From an uncultured Clostridia bacterium (lineage in GTDB: Bacteria > Bacillota > Clostridia > Peptostreptococcales > Anaerovoracaceae), in NCBI GenBank assembly GCA_937915045.1, contig CALDNM010000162.1, positions 1 through 7,187 of the forward strand: a DNA stretch of 7,187 bases, read 5' to 3'. Positions 1 through 6,230 of this stretch are shown one piece after another (position 1 is the first letter of the stretch; the number at the start of each line of letters is the position of its first letter). The position numbers were made by a program, and so were the translations under genes. The notes under the pieces are model-generated. The model saw only the letters and a list, made by a program, of their open reading frames with translations. It was not told where the DNA came from and ran no database searches.

Positions 1-55
1 TTTTCGCCCGATAATTAACTAAGCTTTGGGGTGACATTTTCGCTAGTTATTGACA
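1..55 (-). mobile_element. Possible IS21-like insertion sequence terminus (partial)
   Basis: Read on the minus strand from base 55, the sequence starts TGTCAATAACT and holds two units that each start TGTCA and finish GCGAAAA. The first spans 55-37 and the second 36-1. On the plus strand the repeats are TTTTCGC at 1-7 and 37-43, and TGACA at 32-36 and 51-55. Tandem, unequally spaced transposase-binding repeats behind a terminal TG are characteristic of IS21-family ends, but no transposase gene is inside the window. The left arm AACTA(A)GC (17-24) is also an imperfect inverted repeat of GCTAGTT (42-48). The deacylase stop codon (56-58) directly abuts the block, and no terminator for that gene separates them. 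An ordinary intergenic spacer with chance repeats is the alternative. Confidence 0.4.
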
Positions 56-1009
56 TCACTGATGCTCCGCGAATTCCAATGTTTCAGGTTTTCTAAGACG
101 CTGATGCTTGTATATCGGAAGGCCGTATTTCGCTCCCAGGTTCCTGACCAGATCTTTATAACACGCCTTCATTTTATCATGGAAAACTATCGCTTCCACG
201 CCGCCTTTTATCGCGCCCATGCACTTTTCAGTCCATTCCAGTCCCTGCTCAGTGCCGTAATCCCCGTCGACGAGCCACTGATTGGCGATGATATGTGTGA
301 TGCCGAAAGTCTGGCCGTCCCACTGTCTGAACACCGCTTCTGCCCAGTCAGGCTGGAAGTGTATGCCGCCCACGCACAGAAGATTGTGCACTATGAGCCC
401 ATCATCGTCAAAGATCTGAGTCAGTCCGCGCGCAAGCGCTCTGCAGGCATCTATATTGTCCCAGCTCGAAGGATCCGAGCCGACTTCTATGTCCATCATC
501 GGGACGGGATATTTTAGCAGTAATGTGGAGTCATGCGTCTCATCCGGCGCTCCTGACCAGTGTGTGGCTTCCGTCACGACAGAATAATCGTCGAGCCCCA
601 GCGCCTCTCTTTCACGGTCTATCGCGAGTATCAAGTTCCTCATCAGACGCGGATCTGCCGGACCGTAAACTCCTGTCACGACATCACCGAGCGAGTGAAC
701 AGTGAGTACATTTGGAGGAGCCGATGCTCCTTCGTGCCATGTGACCATCCCGGAAATGTCGAAATCCGCGAAATGCTCGTTCATCTTCGGCAGATATTTA
801 TCGTAATCCAGACACAGAGCGACCTTAGTCGGCGCGAAATAATATTCGTTCCCTTCATCATCCGTGTGCTTCATCACCTCTCCGCCGTCGAATTTGAATC
901 CGGCGTCTTCCGACATGAAACCCTCTTCTTTCAGGATGTCCCATACATGGAAGCTCACATGTCCCCAGTCATGCCGGTCACAGATGTAATATACTGCTTT
1001 CTTCCCCAT
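56..1009 (-). CDS. dtdA: Archaeal/plant-type D-aminoacyl-tRNA deacylase (DTD2/GEK1-like), divergent
   Basis: This 317-residue cytosolic protein resembles the DtdA/DTD2 family (Pfam tRNA_deacylase), which hydrolyses D-amino acids from mischarged tRNA. Visible family blocks, in order, are WHEGASAPPNVLTVHSLGD (91-109), EATH (147-150), DIEVGS followed by W183 (173-183), GGIHFQP (214-220) and THII (238-241). These correspond to the archaeal TvHxxGN, EATHHGP, EIGS..W and GGgHYaP blocks. Several usually invariant positions are changed: EATHHGP reads EATHWSG and GGgHYaP reads GGIHFQP. The N-terminus (YYICDRHDWGH) also differs from archaeal members. Length is close to the family norm of roughly 270-320. 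The start is supported by AAGGAGAG (1015-1022) five bases upstream of ATG. The gene lies directly after the yebC terminator, so its transcription is probably by read-through or from a promoter upstream of that hairpin. Its stop codon touches a possible mobile-element end, so the last few residues may not be native. Family assignment is fairly sure; enzyme activity is inferred. Confidence 0.75.
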   Translation of the reverse strand: MGKKAVYYICDRHDWGHVSFHVWDILKEEGFMSEDAGFKFDGGEVMKHTDDEGNEYYFAPTKVALCLDYDKYLPKMNEHFADFDISGMVTWHEGASAPPNVLTVHSLGDVVTGVYGPADPRLMRNLILAIDREREALGLDDYSVVTEATHWSGAPDETHDSTLLLKYPVPMMDIEVGSDPSSWDNIDACRALARGLTQIFDDDGLIVHNLLCVGGIHFQPDWAEAVFRQWDGQTFGITHIIANQWLVDGDYGTEQGLEWTEKCMGAIKGGVEAIVFHDKMKACYKDLVRNLGAKYGLPIYKHQRLRKPETLEFAEHQ

Positions 1010-1024
1010 TTTTACTCTCCTTTT

Positions 1025-1056
1025 AAAAAAGCCTCCGCATCAAAAGATACGGAGGC
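1025..1056 (-). terminator. Intrinsic terminator of yebC
   Basis: The minus-strand transcript folds GCCUCCGUAUC (1056-1046) against GAUGCGGAGGC (1041-1031) around a UUUU loop (1045-1042). This gives an unbroken 11-bp stem with one U-G wobble, followed directly by UUUUUU (1030-1025). On the plus strand the wobble becomes a C/A mismatch, which supports the minus orientation. The stem begins 12 bases after the yebC stop codon. The T-tract ends four bases before GGAGAG, the ribosome binding site of the deacylase gene. Confidence 0.9.
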
Positions 1057-1068
1057 AGGTGTTTGATT

Positions 1069-1794
1069 TTACGATTCGAGATCGACAGTCCAGTTGTTGT
1101 ATACGTTCTGGACATCATCGTCTTCTTCAAGTACGGATATCATCCTTTTGAGATTTTCTATATCATGCTCGTCCGTCGGAGTCTGCTCCATGTCAGGAAC
1201 ATATTCGATGTTCTGATCAGCAAACTTATATCCCGCTTCCTTGAGCGCGTCGCATACAGACAGATAATCTTCCGGCTGTGTCACGATCTCAAAACTATCT
1301 TCGTAATTGTTCATGTCCTCCATACCTGCTTCAAGAGCAGCGTCCATGAGCGATTCCTCGTCGACAGCATCGGTTTTCTCTATAGTTATGAGGCCTTTTC
1401 TCTTGAACATATATGATACACATCCCGGCGTACCCATGTTCCCGCCCCACTTATCGAACGCGTGCTTCACTGCGGAAGTAGTCCTGTTTTTGTTATCCGT
1501 GAGAACCTCAACGATGATAGCCACTCCCGCCGGGCCGTAGCCTTCAAACGTTCCTGACTCGTAAGTCTCTCCCGCCAGTTCACCGGTCCCCTTCTTGATA
1601 GCTCTGTCGATATTCGCGTTCGGCATATCTACGCCCTTCGCTTTTTCTATAGCTGTCCTGAGAGAAGGATTGAAATCCGGATCTCCTCCGGCCTTCGCCG
1701 CTACTGTTATAACTCTCGCGTATTTTGTAAACATCGCAGCTCTTCTTGTATCCTGAGCCGCTTTTCTTCCTGCTATTGTGCCGTGTCTGCCCAT
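1069..1794 (-). CDS. yebC: YebC/PmpR (TACO1) family protein
   Basis: This 241-residue protein has the full YebC-family layout and length. The N-terminal helical domain (about 1-75) includes RKAAQDTRRAAMFTKYARVI, NPSLRTAIEKAK and MPNANIDRAIKKGTGEL (57-73). The signature FEGYGPAGVAIIVEVLTDNKNRT lies at 83-105, and GGNMGTPGCVSYMF at 117-130. The acidic C-terminal domain ends with LEEDDDVQNVYNNW (222-235). The start MGRHGTIAGRK is a variant of the usual MAGHSKWANIK. It is a cytosolic protein. Members were first described as transcriptional regulators (PmpR); later work ties YebC/TACO1 proteins to ribosome function and relief of stalling at proline tracts. Which role applies here is not visible. 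The start is fixed by AAGGAGG (1802-1808), seven bases upstream of ATG. The gene has its own promoter (1830-1858) and terminator (1025-1056), so it is probably mainly monocistronic, though the upstream gene has no terminator and may read in. Confidence 0.95.
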   Translation of the reverse strand: MGRHGTIAGRKAAQDTRRAAMFTKYARVITVAAKAGGDPDFNPSLRTAIEKAKGVDMPNANIDRAIKKGTGELAGETYESGTFEGYGPAGVAIIVEVLTDNKNRTTSAVKHAFDKWGGNMGTPGCVSYMFKRKGLITIEKTDAVDEESLMDAALEAGMEDMNNYEDSFEIVTQPEDYLSVCDALKEAGYKFADQNIEYVPDMEQTPTDEHDIENLKRMISVLEEDDDVQNVYNNWTVDLES

Positions 1795-1829
1795 CAGGGT
1801 GCCTCCTTAGATTTTTTTCATGCTTTGAT

Positions 1830-1858
1830 AGTATACACCTAAGCCCCCTGATTTTCAA
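1830..1858 (-). promoter_or_regulatory. Sigma-A-type promoter for yebC
   Basis: On the minus strand there is a -35 TTGAAA (1858-1853), a 17-bp spacer and a -10 TATACT (1835-1830). Transcription would start near 1823, giving a leader of about 30 bases containing AAGGAGG (1808-1802). The -35 lies within the last codons of the upstream gene, whose stop codon is 1841-1839. Placement and spacing are near ideal, but this is by motif only. Confidence 0.7.
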
Positions 1859-4800
1859 GGTTCTCTTCATTTTCCGCGGTTTTCCCATCTTTAGATGTCT
1901 CGGCTTCTCTGGCTTCCTGTTTCTCGAGATTCTTGTAAGCAGTCGCCATCATCAGTTTTATCCTGTTGAGCTGATTCACGTTCGACGCTCCGGGATCAAA
2001 ATCTATCGCCGCGATATTCGCTTCCGGATTTCTCTTTCTCATAGCCTTCAGCATACCTTTTCCCATCACGTGGTTAGGCAGACACGCGAACGGCTGCAGA
2101 CAGACTATGTTCGTCACGCCGTTATCTATCATATCCACCATCTCTCCGGTGAGGAGCCATCCCTCTCCGCACTGATTGCCTATCGATATGACTTCCTGCG
2201 CCTTCTCAGCCGTCTCTTTTATAAATGCCGGCGGTACGAAACGCTTGCTGTTTTCGAGTGCTTCTCTTGCTCCGCCCCGGAAAGTTTCAACAGCTTTCAT
2301 CGCGATCTTGTTGGTGAACATCTTCCACCACGATCCCGAAAGATGTCTGTAATTGAAACCCTTGCTGTACATGCCGTAAAGGAAGAAATCGATAAGTTCG
2401 AGAACTACCGCTTCTCCGCCTTCTTTTTCTATCGTACCGACGATATCGTTGTTCGCGTTCGGATGATATTTGACAAGTATCTCTCCTACAACGCCTACCT
2501 TCGGCTTTTTTATCGTTTCATCAAGAGGCAGTTCATCGAATGCCTTCACGATCTTCTTGATATTTCTCTTGAACGCGGCCATGTTGCCAGTATAGACATT
2601 TCGTCTCGCGAGCCTCGCCCATTTCTCATATAGCTCGTTTGCTGAACCAGGGACCTTTTCGTAAGGCCTTGTAGCGTGCAGCACTTTCATCAGCACGTCT
2701 CCGTATACAAATCCCATCCCGCCTCGCAGGATCATCCCGAGCGAAAGCTTGAATCCGGGATTGCTTTCAAGCCCTGACATGTTGACCGAAATGACAGGTA
2801 TCTGTTCCATTTCAAGATCCTTGAGCGCTTTCCTGAGCAGCGCCACGTAATTCGAAGCCCTGCACTGTCCGCCCGTCTGAGACATGAATATCGCCGTCTT
2901 ATCAAGGTCCAGCGAGTCGCTGTTTGATTTGAGGTAGGATATTATCTGACCGAGCGAAACTATCGTCGGATAGCACGCGTCGTTGTTTATATATCTCAGG
3001 CCTTCATCCACAGCGTGAGTATCTACAGGCGGAAGAAGCTTAGCCTTATAGCCGCTTCTGTTTATCGCCGTCTCTAGGAACTGGAACTGGTACGGAGCCA
3101 TCTCAGGTATCAGTATCGTATAATCCTTCTTCATTTTCTTCGTGAAGATCACCCTCTTGTAAGAGCTGTGATCATCCACGTGTTTGATATTATTTTTATC
3201 TCTCTCTTCCATCGCCGCCTTGAGAGATCTTATCCTGATCCTGGCAGCGCCGAGGTTCGAGCCTTCATCTATCTTGAGTACAGTGTATAATTTATTGTTT
3301 CTGCGCAGGAGCTCTTCGACTTCGTCCGTCGTGACCGCGTCGAGACCGCATCCGAACGAGTTGAGCTGGATGAGCTCTACGTTGTCCTGCGTACCCACAA
3401 AATCTGCCGCGCGATAAAGCCTTGAATGGTATACCCACTGATCGAGCACTCTTATCGGCCTCTGGATCCTTCCAAGATGCGCCACGGAGTCCTCCGTAAG
3501 GACGACCATATCGAACTGACCGATAAGTTTGTTTATACCATGATTGATCTCCGGATCTATATGATACGGTCTGCCGGCTATGACGACAGCTTTTTTATTG
3601 TGTTCGCGGGCATATTTGAGAGCGTACTCTCCCTGTTTCTTGACATCGTCCTTGAATCTCTTCTGCTCTTTCCTGCCGAGCGCGATACCCTTTTCGATAT
3701 CTGAATGCGACACACCGATATCACTCAACACCCTTGTAAGCTCTCTGGCCAGTCTCGAATCGTCGTCGTAAGGCAGGAACGGATGCGAGAATTTGACTCC
3801 CGCTTCATCAAGCACATCGTCCATATTGTGCGCGATGACTTCAGGGTACGTCGCCACGATAGGACAGTTGTAATGGTTCGGCTGCGATTTATCTTCCGGC
3901 TTTTCGTAGTTTATCGACGGATAGAATATCCACTTGATCCCGTGTTTCACCAGCCATTCGATATGGCCATGCACCAGTTTCGCCGGATAACACGCCGTAT
4001 CGGATGATATCGTCTCCATTCCTGATTCATATATTTTCTTCGATGATACAGGACTCAGCACGACTCTGAAACCGAGATGAGTGAGCAGCGTGAACCAGAA
4101 CGGGTAATCCTCGTACATGTTGAGCACGCGTGGGATCCCGACAGTACCTCTTGTCGAATCTTCCTCTGACAGAGGTTTATATCTGAACAGTCTTTTCAAT
4201 TTATAATCGTATATATCCGGAAGATCACTCTGGCCTTTCTGTTTGCCTTCGCCTCTTTCGCATCTGTTTCCTGTTATGAATTTCGATCCATCATTGAATT
4301 TATTGATCGTCAGCAGGCAGTTGTTTTCACATCCTCCGCATCTCGCGTGAGAATTCTGCACTGTGAATTTATCCATTTCATCAAGAGTCAGGAGGGAAGA
4401 TTCTGTGTCCTCGACATAATTTTCCTGAGCTATGATAGCAGCCCCGTAAGCTCCCATGACACCCGCTATATCAGGACGTATGACTTCCTTTTCAGTGATC
4501 CTCTCGATAGCGCGCAGCACAGCGTCATTCATGAACGTACCGCCCTGGACGACGATCTTATTCCCCGCCTCATCAGGATTGCGGAGTTTTATGACTTTAT
4601 ACAGCGCGTTCTTTATGACGGAATACGAAAGTCCTGCTGAGATATCACCGACTGTCGCTCCTTCTTTCTGCGCCTGTTTTACTTTTGAATTCATGAAGAC
4701 CGTGCATCTCGTGCCGAGATCTACCGGAGCTTTCGCGTAGATAGCTTCTTTAGCGAACTGCTTCGTGTCCATATTCACTGATTTCGCGTATGTCTCAAGA

Positions 4801-6143
4801 AATGAACCGCAGCCCGAAGAACAGGCTTCATTCAGCATTATGCTGTAGATCGCTCCGTCCTTTATCTTCATACACTTCATATCCTGACCGCCGATGTCAA
4901 GTATGAAATCGACTCCAGGAAGGAACTGCTCCGCGCCCTTATAATGGGCCATCGTCTCGATCTCTCCCATATCCGCCTTGAAAGCGGCTTTGATAAGACC
5001 TTCACCATAACCTGTGACACACGTATTCGCGATGAAGGCATTCGGCGGCATCTGCGGATACAGTTTACGGAGTATCTGCATAGTCGCTGATATAGGGTTG
5101 CCCTCGTTCCCGGTGTAATACTGGAACAGAAGGTTGCGATCCTCATCGATGAGCGCGGCCTTCGTCGTAGTCGAGCCCGCGTCTATCCCGAGATACAGTT
5201 TGCCCTTTGCTTTTGATATATCCTTCTTGATGACCTGCGCTTTGTTGTGACGCTGAGTAAAAGCGGCGTAATCCGCCTCATTTTTGAACAGCGGCTCGAG
5301 ATGTCTCGTTTCCGACATCGCGTTTGGATCCATGTTTTTAAGTATTTCAGTGAGTCCCTTAAGAGAACGTTCTTCCTGCTTATCTGACAGCATAGCAGCT
5401 CCGATCGCGACGAAGTACTTGGAATTCTCAGGGAATATTATCTGATCCGGCTTGAGGTCCAGCGTCTCGATAAATCTCTGTCTGAGTTCACTTAGGAATG
5501 AAAGAGGACCTCCGAGAAAAGCTACATTGCCTCTTATAGGATGCCCGCAGGCAAGCCCGCTTATAGTCTGGTTGACTACAGCCTGAAATATCGAGGCGGA
5601 CAGATCTTCCACAGAAGTGCCTTCGTTGATCAGAGGCTGTATGTCCGTCTTCGCGAATACACCGCATCTCGCGGCTATCGGGTATATCATTTTCTTATTT
5701 TTCGCGGCTTCGTTCATGCCTGCCGCGTCTGTGTTCAACAGTATCGCCATCTGGTCTATGAAAGCCCCGGTGCCGCCCGCGCATGTACCGTTCATCCTCT
5801 GCTCGATAGTCTGACCGTAGAACGTGATCTTCGCGTCTTCCCCTCCGAGCTCGATAGCCACATCCGTCTTCGGGATGAGGACTTCAACGGCTTTTGAACA
5901 CGAGATGACCTCCTGTTCAAAATACACACCTATCAGTTTAGACAATGAAAGACCACCGGATCCCGTTATGACAGCATGGAGTTTTATGTCACCATATTTG
6001 TCATAAAGATCGTTCATGAGTTCAGACGCCTTTTCGAGGACGTTCGACATATGCCGTTCATATCTGCTGTATAATATATTGTTATCGTCATCGAGCAAAA
6101 CAAGTTTTACCGTTGTAGAGCCGACATCAATACCTAATTTCAT
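1839..6143 (-). CDS. Giant 2-hydroxyacyl-CoA dehydratase activase-related protein (BadF/BcrA ATPase x2 + DUF2229 + HgdB-like)
   Basis: This intact 1434-residue cytosolic protein is predicted to use ATP hydrolysis to drive low-potential electron transfer. Domain 1 (about 1-255) is a BadF/BadG/BcrA/BcrD ATPase with GIDVGSTTVK (4-13), ELGGEDAK (98-105), GTCAGGTG (119-126; C121) and AARCGVF (157-163; C160). Domain 2 (about 316-572) repeats this: GIDAGSTTTK (319-328), DIGGQDMK (416-423), EACSSGCG (439-446; C441, C445) and GTRCTVF (478-484; C480). The 39-residue gap between the paired cysteines in both copies matches C127/C166 of HgdC, which bind a dimer-bridging [4Fe-4S] cluster. A linker carries C602, C605, C609 and C628. 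The DUF2229-like module (about 668-990) contains DTACYP (715-720) and NCPIVATYPE (759-768). The C-terminal HgdB-like module (about 1005-1400) contains NDACYP (1054-1059), GGQCRASNY (1091-1099) and QCGEGWLLTG (1324-1333). A charged, Glu/Lys-rich tail (about 1405-1434) follows. AAAAGGAA (6151-6158) precedes ATG, and M1 KLGIDVG is the expected start. Homologues of this length and order occur across Firmicutes; as far as I know the substrate is undetermined. Confidence 0.93.
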   Translation of the reverse strand: MKLGIDVGSTTVKLVLLDDDNNILYSRYERHMSNVLEKASELMNDLYDKYGDIKLHAVITGSGGLSLSKLIGVYFEQEVISCSKAVEVLIPKTDVAIELGGEDAKITFYGQTIEQRMNGTCAGGTGAFIDQMAILLNTDAAGMNEAAKNKKMIYPIAARCGVFAKTDIQPLINEGTSVEDLSASIFQAVVNQTISGLACGHPIRGNVAFLGGPLSFLSELRQRFIETLDLKPDQIIFPENSKYFVAIGAAMLSDKQEERSLKGLTEILKNMDPNAMSETRHLEPLFKNEADYAAFTQRHNKAQVIKKDISKAKGKLYLGIDAGSTTTKAALIDEDRNLLFQYYTGNEGNPISATMQILRKLYPQMPPNAFIANTCVTGYGEGLIKAAFKADMGEIETMAHYKGAEQFLPGVDFILDIGGQDMKCMKIKDGAIYSIMLNEACSSGCGSFLETYAKSVNMDTKQFAKEAIYAKAPVDLGTRCTVFMNSKVKQAQKEGATVGDISAGLSYSVIKNALYKVIKLRNPDEAGNKIVVQGGTFMNDAVLRAIERITEKEVIRPDIAGVMGAYGAAIIAQENYVEDTESSLLTLDEMDKFTVQNSHARCGGCENNCLLTINKFNDGSKFITGNRCERGEGKQKGQSDLPDIYDYKLKRLFRYKPLSEEDSTRGTVGIPRVLNMYEDYPFWFTLLTHLGFRVVLSPVSSKKIYESGMETISSDTACYPAKLVHGHIEWLVKHGIKWIFYPSINYEKPEDKSQPNHYNCPIVATYPEVIAHNMDDVLDEAGVKFSHPFLPYDDDSRLARELTRVLSDIGVSHSDIEKGIALGRKEQKRFKDDVKKQGEYALKYAREHNKKAVVIAGRPYHIDPEINHGINKLIGQFDMVVLTEDSVAHLGRIQRPIRVLDQWVYHSRLYRAADFVGTQDNVELIQLNSFGCGLDAVTTDEVEELLRRNNKLYTVLKIDEGSNLGAARIRIRSLKAAMEERDKNNIKHVDDHSSYKRVIFTKKMKKDYTILIPEMAPYQFQFLETAINRSGYKAKLLPPVDTHAVDEGLRYINNDACYPTIVSLGQIISYLKSNSDSLDLDKTAIFMSQTGGQCRASNYVALLRKALKDLEMEQIPVISVNMSGLESNPGFKLSLGMILRGGMGFVYGDVLMKVLHATRPYEKVPGSANELYEKWARLARRNVYTGNMAAFKRNIKKIVKAFDELPLDETIKKPKVGVVGEILVKYHPNANNDIVGTIEKEGGEAVVLELIDFFLYGMYSKGFNYRHLSGSWWKMFTNKIAMKAVETFRGGAREALENSKRFVPPAFIKETAEKAQEVISIGNQCGEGWLLTGEMVDMIDNGVTNIVCLQPFACLPNHVMGKGMLKAMRKRNPEANIAAIDFDPGASNVNQLNRIKLMMATAYKNLEKQEAREAETSKDGKTAENEENLENQGA

Positions 6144-6160
6144 TCTTTTCTTCCTTTTCT

Positions 6161-6189
6161 TTTATATGATCCACTTCTTGATATTACAA
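6161..6189 (-). promoter_or_regulatory. Possible second promoter for the activase-related gene
   Basis: On the minus strand TTGTAA (6189-6184) is followed after 17 bp by TATAAA (6166-6161). The motif match is fair, but initiation near 6154 would fall inside the ribosome binding site (6151-6158) and leave a leader of about 11 bases. It is therefore weaker than the site just upstream and may be a chance match in AT-rich DNA. Confidence 0.25.
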
Positions 6190-6195
6190 TGCTTT

Positions 6196-6204
6196 ATTAT
6201 AACA
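6196..6204 (-). promoter_or_regulatory. Extended -10 promoter for the activase-related gene
   Basis: The minus strand reads TGTTATAAT (6204-6196), a full TGn extension plus consensus -10. It sits 27 bases past the MATE stop codon. No good -35 is present at 16-18 bp, which extended -10 promoters tolerate, and an A-run (6210-6205) lies just upstream. Initiation near 6189 would give a leader of about 46 bases. No terminator for the MATE gene is seen in this gap, so read-through is also possible. Confidence 0.5.
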
Positions 6205-6230
6205 TTTTTTCCCGTCTCGCGACGCTTTAA

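Noticed and set aside
49..54. Plus-strand TTGACA resembling a consensus -35
   Set aside because: No acceptable -10 follows at 16-18 bp and no plus-strand gene follows; it is better explained as part of the repeat block.
1098..1130. TTGAAG and TATACA pair inside the 3' end of yebC as a promoter for the deacylase
   Set aside because: The spacer is 21 bp, outside the working range, and both motifs lie in conserved coding sequence.
1807..1821. Tiny leader frame ATG AAA AAA ATC TAA whose stop overlaps the yebC Shine-Dalgarno
   Set aside because: It would start within about three bases of the predicted transcript end, has no ribosome binding site, and four codons arise readily by chance in an A-rich leader.
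1746..2633. A 295-codon plus-strand open frame opposite yebC and the activase-related gene
   Set aside because: It is antisense to two clearly conserved coding regions, its translation resembles no family, and it has the Arg/His/Phe-rich make-up of a shadow frame. The same applies to the other plus-strand frames in the window.
6213..6224. Small hairpin (CGTC, GCGA loop, GACG) after the MATE gene
   Set aside because: The stem is only 4 bp and on the minus strand is followed by GGGAAAAAA, not a T-tract, so it is not a convincing intrinsic terminator.
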